Origin: Pseudomonadota bacterium
GTDB lineage: Bacteria; Pseudomonadota; Gammaproteobacteria; Burkholderiales; Thiobacillaceae
Assembly (NCBI GenBank): GCA_021821425.1
Contig: JAKACL010000001.1
Location: forward strand, 1-33,664
Length of the DNA: 33,664 bases
Reading direction: 5' to 3'
Part shown: piece by piece, positions 8,425 to 18,513 of the stretch
How positions within the stretch are numbered: the first letter of the stretch is position 1
How the letters are laid out: the number at the start of each line of letters is the position of its first letter
Made by a program: the position numbers and the translations under genes
The notes under the pieces: model-generated
Seen by the model: only the letters and a program-made list of their open reading frames with translations
Databases searched by the model: none
What the model was told of the DNA's origin: nothing

Positions 8425-8928
8425 TTATTTGCCACCCAGGGCCTTCATCACCCGGTCGGTGATGTCGCTCTTGGGATCGACGAAAACCGCCTGTTCGACG
8501 ATCAGGTCGAATTTCTCGGCGCGTGCTATCTCCTGGATCGCCTTGCGCGCGCGCTCCTGGATCTGCCCCAGTTCCTCGTTGCGGCGCAGATTGAGGTCTT
8601 CGCGGAATTCGCGTCCTTGACGCTGCAGGTCGCGGTTGAGATTGCCCAGATCGCGTTCCTTGGCCTTGCGGTCGGTTTCCGACATGGTCACGCCATCCTT
8701 GTCCAGCTGGGCCTGCAGGTCGCGCGCCTGCTTGGCGAGCTTTTGCAGCTCCTGATCGCGGGCGGCAAATTCACGCTCGAGCTTTTTTTGCGCGGCGATC
8801 GACAGCGGCGCTTCGCGCAACAGGCGCTCGGTGTTGACGAAACCGATCTTGGTATTGGCCAGAACGGGCGCCGCCACGAACGCGGACGCCAGCAGCAGGG
8901 AAACGGCGAGTTGCTTGAACTTCATCAT
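8425..8928 (-). CDS. skp: Periplasmic chaperone Skp/OmpH family
   Basis: A 167-aa precursor with a Sec signal peptide (MMKFKQLAVSLLLASAFVAAPVLA, cleavage after Ala24), then KIGFVNTERLLREAP and a long charged helical region (KKLEREFAARDQELQKLAKQ onward) that would form the tentacle arms of the trimer. The C-terminal FDLIVEQAVFVDPKSDITDRVMKAL is typical. Skp holds unfolded outer-membrane proteins on their way to the Bam complex, consistent with its position between bamA and lpxD. The first of two adjacent ATGs has GGAG 8 nt upstream. Confidence 0.95.
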   Translation of the reverse strand: MMKFKQLAVSLLLASAFVAAPVLANTKIGFVNTERLLREAPLSIAAQKKLEREFAARDQELQKLAKQARDLQAQLDKDGVTMSETDRKAKERDLGNLNRDLQRQGREFREDLNLRRNEELGQIQERARKAIQEIARAEKFDLIVEQAVFVDPKSDITDRVMKALGGK

Positions 8929-8955
8929 CTAATTTACTCCAGAAACGGCTTACCC

Positions 8956-11253
8956 TCAGAACACATTGCCGAAGGTGAATTGGAACACTTCGGACTCATC
9001 GCCCTCTTTTTCGACCAGCGGCTGCGCCAGGCTGAATTTGAGCGGGCCGAGCGGCGATACCCACAGCACCGCGACGCCGGCGGAATAACGCAGGCGGTCG
9101 ATGGAAAACTCCTCGTTCGTTCCATACGCGGCGCCTGCATCGACGAATGCGGACATGCGCAGGGACTGCTTGTCTTTGAGTCCGGGCAGCGGGAAGAAGA
9201 GTTCCGCGTTGCCGACGATGCGCTTGTTGCCGCCCAGCGCATCGCCATTGGCGGCCTTGGGGCCCAGCGAACCGCTTTCGAAGCCGCGCACCGAGCTGGT
9301 TCCGCCCGCGTAGAAATTCTTGAAGAACGGCAGCGGCTTGCCGGACAGGCCGTCGCCGAAACCGATCTCGCCATTCAGCATCAGCGTGAAATCCCGGCTC
9401 ATCGGGAAATACTGCTGGTGCTGCAGCGACAGCTTGTAGTACTGCAGGCTGCCGAGCGGGGTGCCGACTTCGGCCGCGACGCGCTGGAACATCCCGCGGG
9501 TCGGGAACAGGGCGCTGTTGCGGGTGTCGCGCGCCCAGGCGGCATCGAGGCGCAGCGTATCGTTGTCATTGCCGAACACGTTGACGAAATCGACATACTG
9601 CACCGGCGCTGTCGCCGGATCGATGGTGAGCGAGGTCTGCTCATAGGTCAGGCCGAGGGAAATGAAGTCCCGCTCGTTGACTGGCAGGCCGAAGCGCACG
9701 CCCGCGCCGTAGGTCGAGGACTCGTAATCGCCCACGTTGTCGAGCTCGGTCGCATCGACGTCGCGCCGGTACAGGTCATAACCGAGGCTGATGCCGTCGA
9801 TCGTGTAGTACGGGTTGGTGAAGGACAGCGAATACACGGTATTGACGCTGCCCGAGTTGAGCTGGGCCGACAGCCGGTTGCCGGTGCCGAACACGTTGCT
9901 CTGCGACACCGAGCCCGACAGCACCAGGCCTTCGGACGAGGAGAAACCCGCGCCCAGCATGATGTTGCCGGTCGACTTCTCGGCCACGCTGACGTTGACA
10001 TCGACCTGGTCGGTGGTGCCGGCTACCCCCGGCGTCTCGATATTGACCTCGCTGAAGTAACCCAGGCGGTCGAGCCGTTCGCGCGAGCGGTTGATCTTTT
10101 CGGCGTCGTAATACGCGCCTTCCATCTGGCGGATTTCGCGGCGTACCACTTCGTCGCGCGTCTTGGCGTTGCCCGCCACGTTAATGCGGTTCACATACAC
10201 GCGCCGGCCCGGGTCGACGAACAGGGTGAACGCCACCGTGCTTTTTTCCTTGTCGAGCTCGGGCACGGCGTTGACGTTGGCAAACGCATAGCCGTCGTTG
10301 CCGAGGCGGTCGCCGATTTTCTTGGTGGTTTCGGTCAGGCGGTCGCGCACGAAAACTTCGCCGGGCTTGATCGTGACGAGCTTCTGCAGTTCCGCCTCCG
10401 GCACCAGCATCTGCCCCGCCAGCTTGACGTCGGACACCTTGTATTGCGGCCCTTCGGTCACGTTGACGGTGACGTAGATGCCCTGCTTGTCGGGCGAGAT
10501 CGACACCTGGGTGGAATCGACGTTGAATTCGAGATAGCCGCGGTTGAGGTAGAACGAGCGCAGGGCCTCAATATCGCCACCCAGGCGCGCCTTGGAATAC
10601 TGGTCGCTCTTGGTGTACCAGGTCAGCCAGCCGGGGGTGGTGGAGGAAAACTGCTTGAGCAGTTCCTTTTCCTTGAATGCCTGGTTGCCGACGATGCTGA
10701 TCTGCTGGATCTTTGCACTGGCGCCCTCGACCACGTCGAACTGGACCGCAACGCGATTTCGCTCCAGCGGGGTCAGCGTGGACTTGATCTCGACCGCATA
10801 TTTGCCGCGGTTGAAGTACTGCCGCTGCAGTTCCTGTTCGGATTTTTCGAGCAGCGCGCGGTCGAGCACACGGCCTTCGGCCAGGCCCGTCTGCTTGAGG
10901 CCAGCCTTCAGGTCTTCGTCGGAAAATTCCTTGATGCCGTTCAGGGTGATCTTGGCGATCGAGGGACGTTCCTCGACGGTGACGATCACCACGCCGTCGC
11001 GCGCTTCCAGCCGCACGTCCTTGAAGAATCCGGTGGCGTACAGTGCCTTGATTGCCGCCGCGGTCTTCTCGTCGGTCATCACCTCGCCCACCTTGACGGG
11101 CAGGTAGCTGAACACCGTGCCCGCTTCGGTACGCTGGATGCCCTCGACCCGGATGTCCTTGACGATGAAGGGTTCTTCGGCCCAGGCGGAGTGCGCAGCA
11201 AATACGGCGGCGAGGGCCAGCGTCAAACGGTTCAGGGTCATGGTTGTTTTCAT
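8956..11253 (-). CDS. bamA: Outer membrane protein assembly factor BamA
   Basis: A 765-aa outer-membrane insertase. The signal peptide runs to about residue 25 (AHSAWA then EEPF). Five POTRA domains follow (IVKDIRVEGIQRTEAGTVF is the first), then a C-terminal 16-stranded barrel of the Omp85 family with the diagnostic loop-6 motif VRGFES and a final aromatic residue (FTFGNVF). Length is within the family range. The ATG at 11253 overlaps the rseP stop as ATGA; a second ATG at 11241 would still give a signal peptide. Position next to skp and rseP is the conserved one and groups envelope assembly with envelope stress control. Confidence 0.97.
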   Translation of the reverse strand: MKTTMTLNRLTLALAAVFAAHSAWAEEPFIVKDIRVEGIQRTEAGTVFSYLPVKVGEVMTDEKTAAAIKALYATGFFKDVRLEARDGVVIVTVEERPSIAKITLNGIKEFSDEDLKAGLKQTGLAEGRVLDRALLEKSEQELQRQYFNRGKYAVEIKSTLTPLERNRVAVQFDVVEGASAKIQQISIVGNQAFKEKELLKQFSSTTPGWLTWYTKSDQYSKARLGGDIEALRSFYLNRGYLEFNVDSTQVSISPDKQGIYVTVNVTEGPQYKVSDVKLAGQMLVPEAELQKLVTIKPGEVFVRDRLTETTKKIGDRLGNDGYAFANVNAVPELDKEKSTVAFTLFVDPGRRVYVNRINVAGNAKTRDEVVRREIRQMEGAYYDAEKINRSRERLDRLGYFSEVNIETPGVAGTTDQVDVNVSVAEKSTGNIMLGAGFSSSEGLVLSGSVSQSNVFGTGNRLSAQLNSGSVNTVYSLSFTNPYYTIDGISLGYDLYRRDVDATELDNVGDYESSTYGAGVRFGLPVNERDFISLGLTYEQTSLTIDPATAPVQYVDFVNVFGNDNDTLRLDAAWARDTRNSALFPTRGMFQRVAAEVGTPLGSLQYYKLSLQHQQYFPMSRDFTLMLNGEIGFGDGLSGKPLPFFKNFYAGGTSSVRGFESGSLGPKAANGDALGGNKRIVGNAELFFPLPGLKDKQSLRMSAFVDAGAAYGTNEEFSIDRLRYSAGVAVLWVSPLGPLKFSLAQPLVEKEGDESEVFQFTFGNVF

Positions 11254-12602
11254 CCGCTTATCAGGCGTTGCAAATCGTTGAACAAGGCGAACGACATCAG
11301 CATCAGCAGGAGCACCATCCCAACGCGCGCGCCCATTTCCATGACGCGCTCGGACACCGGCCGGCCGGTCAAAACCTCGGCAACATAATACATGAGGTGC
11401 CCGCCGTCCAGTAGCGGGATCGGCAGCAGATTCAGCACGCCGAGGCTCACGCTGACCAGCGCCAGGAAACTCACGAAACTGATCCAGCCCAGCGTCGCGC
11501 TCTGGCCGGCATAATCGGCAATCGTGAGCGGCCCCGACAGGTTCTTCCACGACACCTGTCCCAGCACCATGCGGCCCATCATTTCCAGCGTGAACACGCT
11601 CATGTCCCAGGTCCGGATCGCGCCATGCCACAGCGCGTCGAGCGGGCCGTAGCGCACTTCGGTCATCAGCATGGCCAGCACGGCGGCGTCGACCTGCGGG
11701 CCGGCGCCGATCTTGCCGACGCGCTGGCCGGCTTCGTCCACCGCGTCGGGAATGACTGTCAGCTCGCGGCGCTGGCCCTGCCGCTCGTATTCGATGCGCA
11801 GGGCCTGGGCGGGATGCTGGCGCACCCGCTGCACCCAGCCCTGCCAGGTGTCCACCGTTTCACCGTTTGCAGCCAGCAGGCGGTCGCCGGTCTGCAGGCC
11901 TGCGCGCGCCGCGGCGCCGTCCTCCAGCACCTGGCCGATCACGGGCGCGATCACGGGATCGTAACGCACGATGCCGAGCGGGCGCAGGAGGTCCTGCTCC
12001 AGATTCTCGGTCTGCATCGGCTGGGCGTCGAGCCGCACGCTGCGGCCGTCGGTCAGTTCCAGCGTGATCGCCTCGGACGCCACGCCCACGCGCAGCAGCG
12101 TCAGCCGCAAATCCTGGAACGACGGCGTATCGATGCCGTTGACGCGGCGAATTTCGTCTCCCGCCGTAAGGCCGGCCTGCGCCGCCGGCGTGCCGGCGGG
12201 CGGCTCGCCGACGATGGGCTTCAGCGCCGGGAGCCCGTTCAGCAGCAGCACCCAGTAGAACACGATGGCGAGCAGGAAGTTGGCGGCCGGCCCAGCCAGA
12301 ACGATGCCGATGCGCCGCCACACGCTGGCGTGGTTGAAGCTGCGGTGCGCTTCGGCCGCCGGCACCGCGCCCTCGCGTTCATCGAGCATCTTGACGTAAC
12401 CGCCGAGCGGCAACGCCGACAGCGTCCATTCGGTCTGGTCGCGGCCAAAGCGGCGGCTCAGCAGCGGCTTGCCGAAGCCGATCGAAAAACGCAGCACCTT
12501 GACGCCGGCCCAGCGCGCCGCCAGGTAATGGCCGAATTCGTGCACCACCACCAGAATGCCGATGGCGATCAGAAACCACAGGATCGTATGCAACAGGCTC
12601 AT
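11250..12602 (-). CDS. rseP: RIP metalloprotease RseP (site-2 protease)
   Basis: A 450-aa inner-membrane zinc protease that in well-studied relatives cuts anti-sigma factor RseA and signal peptide remnants. The zinc motif HEFGH is at residues 21-25 in the first membrane segment. The third zinc ligand motif is in NLLPIPLLDGGH near the C-terminus. Two periplasmic PDZ domains are visible, one around GTPAAQAGLTAGDEIRRVNG and one around DGAAARAGLQTGDRLLAANG. Four membrane segments are expected. The start MSLLHTILWF overlaps the dxr TGA by four bases. No rseA or rpoE is in the window. Confidence 0.97.
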   Translation of the reverse strand: MSLLHTILWFLIAIGILVVVHEFGHYLAARWAGVKVLRFSIGFGKPLLSRRFGRDQTEWTLSALPLGGYVKMLDEREGAVPAAEAHRSFNHASVWRRIGIVLAGPAANFLLAIVFYWVLLLNGLPALKPIVGEPPAGTPAAQAGLTAGDEIRRVNGIDTPSFQDLRLTLLRVGVASEAITLELTDGRSVRLDAQPMQTENLEQDLLRPLGIVRYDPVIAPVIGQVLEDGAAARAGLQTGDRLLAANGETVDTWQGWVQRVRQHPAQALRIEYERQGQRRELTVIPDAVDEAGQRVGKIGAGPQVDAAVLAMLMTEVRYGPLDALWHGAIRTWDMSVFTLEMMGRMVLGQVSWKNLSGPLTIADYAGQSATLGWISFVSFLALVSVSLGVLNLLPIPLLDGGHLMYYVAEVLTGRPVSERVMEMGARVGMVLLLMLMSFALFNDLQRLISG

Positions 12603-13798
12603 GCGCGCAGGGTTCCCAGATACATGCCGGCCACGCTGCGGGCCTGGCGGTCGGCCTCGAGCAGATCCTCCAGCGTGGCGGCTGCGCCCCCGGCCAGTTT
12701 CTCCAGCGTATGCGCGATGCTGGCGGCAATGGCGCCAAACGGCACCGCGCCGTCGAGAAAACGCGCCACGGCGACTTCGTTCGCCGCGTTCAGCACCGCG
12801 GCGGCATTGCCGCCGGCGGCGAGCGCGTCGAATGCCAGCTGCAGGCACGGGAAGCGCGCGTTGTCGGGCGCCTCGAAGCTCAGTTGTTTGTTCATCAGTT
12901 CCAGTGCCGGCACGCCTGCTTCGATGCGCTCGGGAAATCCCAGTGCGTAGGCGATCGGGGTGCGCATGTCGGGCGTGCCCATCTGCGCGATCACCGAGCC
13001 GTCAGTGTATTCGACCATCGAATGCACGATGCTCTGCGGATGCACCAGCACCTTGATCTGCTCGGGACGCGCGTTGAACAGCCAGCGCGCCTCGATCACT
13101 TCCAGCCCCTTGTTCATCAGGCTGGCCGAGTCGACCGAGATCTTTTTGCCCATCACCCAGTTGGGGTGCGCCACGGCCTGCGCCGGCGTGGCCGCGGCGA
13201 TCGCCTCGGCCGACAGCATGCGGAACGGGCCGCCGGATGCGGTGAGCCATAGCGCCTTCACCCCGGCCTGCTCGAAATCGCCGTCGAAATCGGGCGGCAG
13301 CGCCTGGAAGATGGCGTTGTGCTCGGAATCGATCGGCAACAGTTCGGCGCCGCTGGCGGCGATCGCATCCATGAACAGCTGGCCCGACACCACCAGCGTT
13401 TCCTTGTTGGCCAGCAGAATCCGCTTGCCGGCCTGGGCCGCCGCCAGCGTGGCCGGCAGGCCGGCGGCGCCGACAATCGCGGCCATCAGCGTATCGACTT
13501 CGGGCGCGGTGGCCACCTGGGTGAGCGCGGCAGCGCCTTCGAGCACCTCGACGTCGAGACCTTCGGCGGCAATCCGCTCGCGCAGCGCAGCGGCGGCGGC
13601 TGGCTCGCTCATCACCGCAAAGCGCGGGCGATGGGCGCGGCACTGCTCGACCATGCGCTCGACCTGTGTGGCTCCGGTCAGTGCGAAGATTTCAAAGCGT
13701 CCAGGGTGGCGCGCCACCACATGGAGCGTGTTGACACCGATGGTGCCGGTGGCGCCGAGGATGGTCAGCACGCGCGGTTTCATGCGGGCGGTATTCAT
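12599..13798 (-). CDS. dxr: 1-deoxy-D-xylulose 5-phosphate reductoisomerase
   Basis: A 399-aa NADPH-dependent enzyme that makes MEP in the non-mevalonate isoprenoid pathway. It shows the NADPH loop LGATGTIGVNTL, ANKETLVVSG, the metal-binding DSEHNAIFQAL, the flexible-loop region ASGGPFR and the SVDSASLMNKGLE substrate motif. The first ATG (MNTARMKPRVL, 13798) overlaps the cdsA stop as ATGA; an ATG five codons later is an alternative. Its product feeds UppS, encoded nearby, through IPP and FPP. Confidence 0.97.
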   Translation of the reverse strand: MNTARMKPRVLTILGATGTIGVNTLHVVARHPGRFEIFALTGATQVERMVEQCRAHRPRFAVMSEPAAAAALRERIAAEGLDVEVLEGAAALTQVATAPEVDTLMAAIVGAAGLPATLAAAQAGKRILLANKETLVVSGQLFMDAIAASGAELLPIDSEHNAIFQALPPDFDGDFEQAGVKALWLTASGGPFRMLSAEAIAAATPAQAVAHPNWVMGKKISVDSASLMNKGLEVIEARWLFNARPEQIKVLVHPQSIVHSMVEYTDGSVIAQMGTPDMRTPIAYALGFPERIEAGVPALELMNKQLSFEAPDNARFPCLQLAFDALAAGGNAAAVLNAANEVAVARFLDGAVPFGAIAASIAHTLEKLAGGAAATLEDLLEADRQARSVAGMYLGTLRA

Positions 13799-14601
13799 GC
13801 AGCGCGCGCCAGCCACATCAGCATGCCGCTGGCGATCGGCAGGGTGGCGGTCAGCGCGTCGATGCGATCGAGCACGCCGCCATGGCCCGGCAGGATGTCG
13901 CCGCTGTCCTTCATGCCGGAGACGCGCTTGATCCAGGATTCGAACAGGTCGCCCAGCACCGACAGATACAGCAGCATGGCGATCAGGACGAACAACGAAA
14001 CAAACGGCATGCCGGCAAACGCGCTCACCACGGCGGCGTACAGCGCCAGCGCGACCAGCGCACCCGCCACGCCCTCCCAGGTCTTGCCCGGGCTGATGGT
14101 GGGGGCGAGCTTGTGGCGACCAAAATGCCGGCCGGAAAAATAGGCCGCGGAATCGGCGATCCAGACCACGGCCATCACGCCCAGCAGGACGGCCGGGCCG
14201 CGCGCATGCAGATCCACCAAGGCCGCCCAGGTGGGCAGCAGCACCACGACACCGACCATGGCGCGCGCGAACGCCGCCTCGACGCGCCACTGCCCCGCCA
14301 GCCACAGCGGCACCAGCAGCAGCCAGAAGACGATGGCCAGCCCGATCAGACCGGTTTGAAACGCCTGCCAGTCGAGGGCGGGCAGGTAGGGCAGCCCCAG
14401 TGCGCACAGCGCCAGCAGTGCCGCGTAGAGGCGTGCGGAAACCGGCGGAAAGTGGCTCAACCGCGCCCACTCGTGCGCCGCCACGCCGGCCACGCCGGCC
14501 ATCAGAACGCCCCACAGCCACGTCGGCGCCCACAGCACCGCCGGCACGAATACGGCCAGCAGCAGCATGGCGGTCAGCACGCGGCGAGCCAATGGCGTCA
14601 T
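13795..14601 (-). CDS. cdsA: Phosphatidate cytidylyltransferase (CDP-diacylglycerol synthase)
   Basis: A multi-pass inner-membrane enzyme of about 268 aa that makes CDP-diacylglycerol, the precursor of all phospholipids. The full CDP-DAG synthase signature is present in the C-terminal third: SWIKR, then MKDSGD, then LPGHGGVLDRID, which carries the metal-binding acidic residues. I chose MTPLARRVLTA (14601) because GGATGG lies upstream at usable distance. An ATG at 14619 (MPDGPSMTPL), only four bases after uppS, is possible but has no Shine-Dalgarno. Confidence 0.95.
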   Translation of the reverse strand: MTPLARRVLTAMLLLAVFVPAVLWAPTWLWGVLMAGVAGVAAHEWARLSHFPPVSARLYAALLALCALGLPYLPALDWQAFQTGLIGLAIVFWLLLVPLWLAGQWRVEAAFARAMVGVVVLLPTWAALVDLHARGPAVLLGVMAVVWIADSAAYFSGRHFGRHKLAPTISPGKTWEGVAGALVALALYAAVVSAFAGMPFVSLFVLIAMLLYLSVLGDLFESWIKRVSGMKDSGDILPGHGGVLDRIDALTATLPIASGMLMWLARAA

Positions 14602-14623
14602 GGATGGCCCATCCGGCATGCCG

Positions 14624-15370
14624 TCACGATGCGGCGCGCACCTGTTCGCTGGTACGGCCGAAACGGCGCTCGCGCGCGCGGTAGGACGCAATCGCGGCGT
14701 CGAGCGCTGCATTGTCGAAATCGGGCCACAAGGCATCGGTGAAATACAGCTCGGTGTAGGCGAGCTGCCACAGCAGAAAATTGCTGATGCGCTGCTCGCC
14801 GCCAGTGCGGATGAAGAGATCCGGCTCCGGCATGTCGGCCATGCTGAGCTGTTCTGCCAGCAACGCCTCGCTCACATCCGCCGCATCCAGGTTCGAAGCC
14901 ATCAGTTTTTTCACCGCCTGCACCACATCCCAGCGGCCGCCATAGTTGGCTGCCACGGTGAGGACGAGGCGGGTGTTGTCGCGCGTCAGCGCTTCAGCGT
15001 CGCGGATCAGCGCCTGGATGCGCTCTGAGAATGCGGACAGGTCGCCGATGACGCGAAAGCGAATACCGTTCTCATGCAGCTTGGCAACTTCGTTTTCCAG
15101 CGCGCGCATGAACAGTTCCATCAGCAGGGTGACTTCGTCCTGCGGACGCCGCCAGTTTTCCGAGCTGAAGGCAAACACCGTGAGATGCGACACGCCGCGC
15201 TCGGCGCAGGCACGGATTACGCCGCGCAGCGCCTCGACGCCCTTGCGGTGGCCCGCGACGCGCGGCATCAGCCGACGCTTCGCCCAGCGGCCGTTGCCAT
15301 CCATGATGATGGCGATGTGCTGCGGCACATCGGATCTGGCCGGAGTCGCTGGCGAGTTCGGAGTAGACAC
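14624..15370 (-). CDS. uppS: Undecaprenyl diphosphate synthase
   Basis: A 248-aa cis-prenyltransferase that extends FPP to the C55 carrier lipid for peptidoglycan and O-antigen. [13 protein letters not shown] (catalytic Asp24), [21 protein letters not shown] and the C-terminal [20 protein letters not shown] are all present. The start is a GTG at 15370 with only a weak GCGGAT upstream; no in-frame ATG occurs before the catalytic motif. The frr stop is 11 bp away, so expression probably depends on coupling from frr. Confidence 0.96.
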   Translation of the reverse strand: MSTPNSPATPARSDVPQHIAIIMDGNGRWAKRRLMPRVAGHRKGVEALRGVIRACAERGVSHLTVFAFSSENWRRPQDEVTLLMELFMRALENEVAKLHENGIRFRVIGDLSAFSERIQALIRDAEALTRDNTRLVLTVAANYGGRWDVVQAVKKLMASNLDAADVSEALLAEQLSMADMPEPDLFIRTGGEQRISNFLLWQLAYTELYFTDALWPDFDNAALDAAIASYRARERRFGRTSEQVRAAS

Positions 15371-15381
15371 GCGGTATCCGC

Positions 15382-15951
15382 TCAGACTGCGAGCAGGTCT
15401 TTCTCTTTGTCGGCCAGCATCTTGTCGATATCGCCGATGAATTTGTCGGTCAGCTTCTGCACCTCGTCCTGGGTGCGGCGCTCCTCGTCCTCGGTCGCGG
15501 TCTTGGCCTTGACCATTTCCTTCACCATGCCGTTGGCATCGCGCCGGATGTTGCGCACCGCGACGCGCGCGCCCTCGGCTTCGTTGCGCACCACCTTGAT
15601 CAGGTCGCGTCGGCGCTCCTCGGTCAGCGACGGCATTGGCACGCGGATGATGTCGCCGTGCGCCGCCGGATTCAGGCCGAGGTCGCCATCGCGGATGGCT
15701 TTCTCGATCTTGGCGACCATGTTTTTTTCATACGGCTGTACGCCCAGCGTGCGCGAATCGACCAGCGACACGTTCGCCACCTGCGGCACCGGCGTCGGGT
15801 TGCCGTAGTAATCGACCATGACGTGGTCGAGGATGCCGGTGTGGGCGCGCCCGGTGCGCACCTTGGCCAGGTCGTTTCTCAGCGCTTCCAGCGTCTTGCC
15901 CATTTTCTGTTCGGCGGCTTGCTTGATCTCGGCGATGGTGGGTTCAGCCAT
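15382..15951 (-). CDS. frr: Ribosome recycling factor
   Basis: A 189-aa protein, slightly longer than the usual 185. It splits post-termination ribosomes together with EF-G. Family blocks include LRTGRA-like [56 protein letters not shown] and the C-terminal [19 protein letters not shown]. The ATG has GGAG 5 nt upstream. It follows pyrH by 21 bp, the standard order. Confidence 0.97.
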   Translation of the reverse strand: MAEPTIAEIKQAAEQKMGKTLEALRNDLAKVRTGRAHTGILDHVMVDYYGNPTPVPQVANVSLVDSRTLGVQPYEKNMVAKIEKAIRDGDLGLNPAAHGDIIRVPMPSLTEERRRDLIKVVRNEAEGARVAVRNIRRDANGMVKEMVKAKTATEDEERRTQDEVQKLTDKFIGDIDKMLADKEKDLLAV

Positions 15952-15972
15952 GTCAACTCCTCTACGTGTAGA

Positions 15973-16689
15973 TCACGAACTCAAGGTCACGCGCGTGCCT
16001 TCGTCCTCGCCCATCACCACGCGCTTGAGCGCGCCGGGCTTGAAGACGTTGAACACGACCAGGTTCAGGTTCTGTTCGCGGCATAGCGCGAATGCGGCGG
16101 TATCGAGCACGCCCAGATTTTTTTCGATGGCTTCGTCGAACGACAGCGTATGGTAACGCGTGGCGCCCGCGTCCTTCTTCGGGTCGGCCGTATAAACACC
16201 GTCGACCTTGGTTGCCTTCAAGAGCAGGTCGGCGCCGATCTCGGCCGCGCGCAGTGCCGCTGCGGTGTCGGTGGTGAAGAACGGGTTGCCGGTGCCGCCG
16301 CCGAAAATCACGACGCGGCCGGATTCCAGATGACGTACCGCAATGTCGCGCTCGAAATCTTCGCCGAGGTGGGCGATGTGCACCGCGGTCTGCACCCGCG
16401 CATCGACGCCCGCCTGCTGCAGCGCATCCTTCAACGCCACCGCATTCATCACCGTGGCCAGCATGCCCATCGAATCCGCGCTCGCGCGGTTCATGCCGGA
16501 CAGCGCGCCGGTCGCGCCGCGGAACAGGTTGCCGCCGCCGACCACGATTCCGACCTGCACACCGGCCGCCGCCACGTCGCGGATCTGGTCGACGAAACCG
16601 GCCATGGTTTCAGCGTGGTAGCCGAAGCCCTCCGGCCCCATCAGGGCCTCGCCGGACAGTTTCAGCAGGATGCGTCTGGCAGGCGCCAT
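15973..16689 (-). CDS. pyrH: UMP kinase
   Basis: A 238-aa amino-acid-kinase-fold enzyme phosphorylating UMP to UDP, typically hexameric and GTP-regulated. It shows [11 protein letters not shown] near the N-terminus, [42 protein letters not shown] and [15 protein letters not shown]. It starts six bases after the tsf stop, so is co-transcribed with rpsB-tsf. Confidence 0.97.
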   Translation of the reverse strand: MAPARRILLKLSGEALMGPEGFGYHAETMAGFVDQIRDVAAAGVQVGIVVGGGNLFRGATGALSGMNRASADSMGMLATVMNAVALKDALQQAGVDARVQTAVHIAHLGEDFERDIAVRHLESGRVVIFGGGTGNPFFTTDTAAALRAAEIGADLLLKATKVDGVYTADPKKDAGATRYHTLSFDEAIEKNLGVLDTAAFALCREQNLNLVVFNVFKPGALKRVVMGEDEGTRVTLSS

Positions 16690-16695
16690 GTCCGC

Positions 16696-17568
16696 TCAGA
16701 CCTGAGACGCAGCGGCCACTTCGGCGGCGAAGTCGGACACCTTCTTCTCGATGCCCTCGCCCACCACGTACATCATGAAGCCATGGCACTGCGAGTTTTT
16801 CGACTTCAGCACCTGCTCGACGGTCTGCTTGTCGTCCTTGACGAAAGGCTGCGACAGCAGGGTCACTTCCTTGAGGAATTTCTGCACTGTGCCTTCGGCG
16901 ATCTTATCCAGCATGGCGTCCGGCTTGCCGGCTTCCTTGGCCTTCTCGATCGCGACGCGGCGTTCCGTATCAATGAGCTCCTGCGACACACCGGACGCAT
17001 CCAGCGACTTCGGCTTGGACGCCGCAATGTGCATGGCGATGTCGCGCGCCAGCGCTTCGTCGCCGGTGACATCGACCAGCACGCCGATCTTGCCGCCGTG
17101 GATGTAGCTGGCGAACTTGCCCTGGCCGTCCAGCCGCACGAAGCGGCGCACCGACATGTTCTCGCCGATCTTGCCGACCAGCTCGGTGCGGAAGGCTTCG
17201 ACCGTGGCGCCCTTGTAGGGCAGCGCGGACAGCGCGGCGACGTCGGCGGGCTTCTGGCTCAGCACCATCTCGGCCAGCGCGTTGGAAAGCGCGAGGAAAT
17301 CGTCGTTCTTGGCGACGAAATCGGTTTCGCAGTTGACTTCGACCATGGCAGCCGACTTGCCGTCGGCGCTGATGGCGATCGTCACCACGCCTTCGGCGGC
17401 AACGCGCCCGGCGCTCTTGGCGGCCTTGTTGCCGAAGCGCACCCGCAGGATTTCTTCCGCCTTCTGCATGTCGCCGCCGGCTTCCGACAGCGCCTTCTTG
17501 CAATCCATCATCGGCGCGTCGGTTTTTTCGCGCAGTTCCTTGACCATGCCTGCAGTGATTTCAGCCAT
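16696..17568 (-). CDS. tsf: Translation elongation factor Ts
   Basis: A 290-aa nucleotide exchange factor for EF-Tu. The N-terminal UBA-like domain ([20 protein letters not shown]) and [12 protein letters not shown] signature are present, followed by the two core repeats and the coiled-coil region ([20 protein letters not shown]). I chose [10 protein letters not shown] (17568) because AGGAG lies 8 nt upstream. An earlier in-frame start at 17613 would sit inside the structured rpsB-tsf spacer. Confidence 0.97.
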   Translation of the reverse strand: MAEITAGMVKELREKTDAPMMDCKKALSEAGGDMQKAEEILRVRFGNKAAKSAGRVAAEGVVTIAISADGKSAAMVEVNCETDFVAKNDDFLALSNALAEMVLSQKPADVAALSALPYKGATVEAFRTELVGKIGENMSVRRFVRLDGQGKFASYIHGGKIGVLVDVTGDEALARDIAMHIAASKPKSLDASGVSQELIDTERRVAIEKAKEAGKPDAMLDKIAEGTVQKFLKEVTLLSQPFVKDDKQTVEQVLKSKNSQCHGFMMYVVGEGIEKKVSDFAAEVAAASQV

Positions 17569-17603
17569 TTCGTAACTCCTGTCCAGTTTCTTCAATACAG
17601 AAA

Positions 17604-17621
17604 GAGGGGCCATCGCCCCTC
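17604..17621 (-). other. Hairpin in rpsB-tsf spacer, attenuator-like
   Basis: A 6-bp perfect GC stem (GAGGGG/CCCCTC) with a six-base loop; read on the minus strand it is followed by TTTCTG. The T-run is too short for a strong terminator, so it may reduce read-through from rpsB into tsf or protect the mRNA. It lies about 35 bp before the tsf start. Confidence 0.55.
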
Positions 17622-17634
17622 CTCAAAATCCGTT

Positions 17635-17654
17635 CGCCGGGACATGTCCCGGCG
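17635..17654. other. Perfect 20-bp palindrome after rpsB
   Basis: CGCCGGGACA followed by its exact reverse complement, 18 bp beyond the rpsB stop codon. As RNA it would form a strong stem with a small loop. It could stabilise the rpsB 3' end, pause polymerase, or bind a dimeric protein as DNA. There is no T-run next to it, so it is not a simple terminator. Confidence 0.6.
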
Positions 17655-17672
17655 AGTTGGTGTGCGTCGCGC

Positions 17673-18419
17673 TTACTCGGCAGCGGGCGCAGCGTCTTCT
17701 TCTTCGATCTCGACAAATTCTTCGCCGCCGACGAGTTCGCTGATCACCTGGGAACGGCCTTCCAGCGCCGCATCGGCCATGCCGCGTGCATACAAACGAA
17801 TCGCGCGGGCGGAGTCGTCGTTGCCGGGAATCACGTAGTCCACGCCTTCCGGACTGTTGTTGGTGTCGACCACGCCGATCACCGGGATACCCAGCTTCTT
17901 GGCTTCGACCACGGCACCCTTCTGGTAGCCGACGTCGATGATGAACAGCGCGTCCGGCAGGCCGCCCATTTCGCGGATGCCGCCCAGGCTGCGGTTCAGC
18001 TTGTCGACTTCGCGCTGCACGGTCAGGGTTTCCTTCTTCGACAGGCGGCCCGGCTCGGCCAGTTGGGCCTCCAGGTCGTTCAGGCGCTTGATCGACTGCT
18101 TGACCGTCTTGAAGTTGGTCAGCATGCCGCCCAGCCAGCGGTTGTCGACGTAGGGCATGCCGGCGCGCTCGGCTTCCTCGCGGACGATTTCACGCGCGGC
18201 GCGCTTGGTGCCGACGAACAGCACGCTGCCTTTGTTGGCGGCGAGCTGACGGACGAATTTTTGCGCATCCTGGAACAGCGGCAGCGACTTTTCCAGGTTG
18301 ACGATATGGATCTTGTTGCGATGGCCAAAAATGAACGGGGCCATCTTGGGGTTCCAGAAGCGGGTCTGGTGGCCGAAGTGGACACCGGCTTCCAGCATTT
18401 GACGCATGGTGACAGACAT
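17673..18419 (-). CDS. rpsB: 30S ribosomal protein S2
   Basis: A 248-aa S2 protein. It opens [30 protein letters not shown] in the family manner, with [41 protein letters not shown] and [23 protein letters not shown] following. The C-terminus is acidic ([14 protein letters not shown]). The ATG has AGGAG about 8 nt upstream. It is the first gene of a 14-kb minus-strand cluster and has a clear promoter and a structured leader of about 115 nt, where S2-mediated autoregulation, known in gammaproteobacteria, might act. Confidence 0.98.
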   Translation of the reverse strand: MSVTMRQMLEAGVHFGHQTRFWNPKMAPFIFGHRNKIHIVNLEKSLPLFQDAQKFVRQLAANKGSVLFVGTKRAAREIVREEAERAGMPYVDNRWLGGMLTNFKTVKQSIKRLNDLEAQLAEPGRLSKKETLTVQREVDKLNRSLGGIREMGGLPDALFIIDVGYQKGAVVEAKKLGIPVIGVVDTNNSPEGVDYVIPGNDDSARAIRLYARGMADAALEGRSQVISELVGGEEFVEIEEEDAAPAAE

Positions 18420-18513
18420 GAAAATCTCCTAAAGGGTTAAGCCTCCACCCGTCAGCAGCTGCGCGCCCCACAACCGGACGCGCCGCCACCCTTTAATGAC
18501 AGGTGTGCGAATT

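Noticed and set aside
7444..11388. A 1314-codon open frame on the plus strand opposite lpxD, skp and most of bamA
   Set aside because: It is fully antisense to three well-matched genes, has low-complexity Arg/Gly/Gln/Val-rich content, and is expected where GC-rich third positions suppress stops on the opposite strand.
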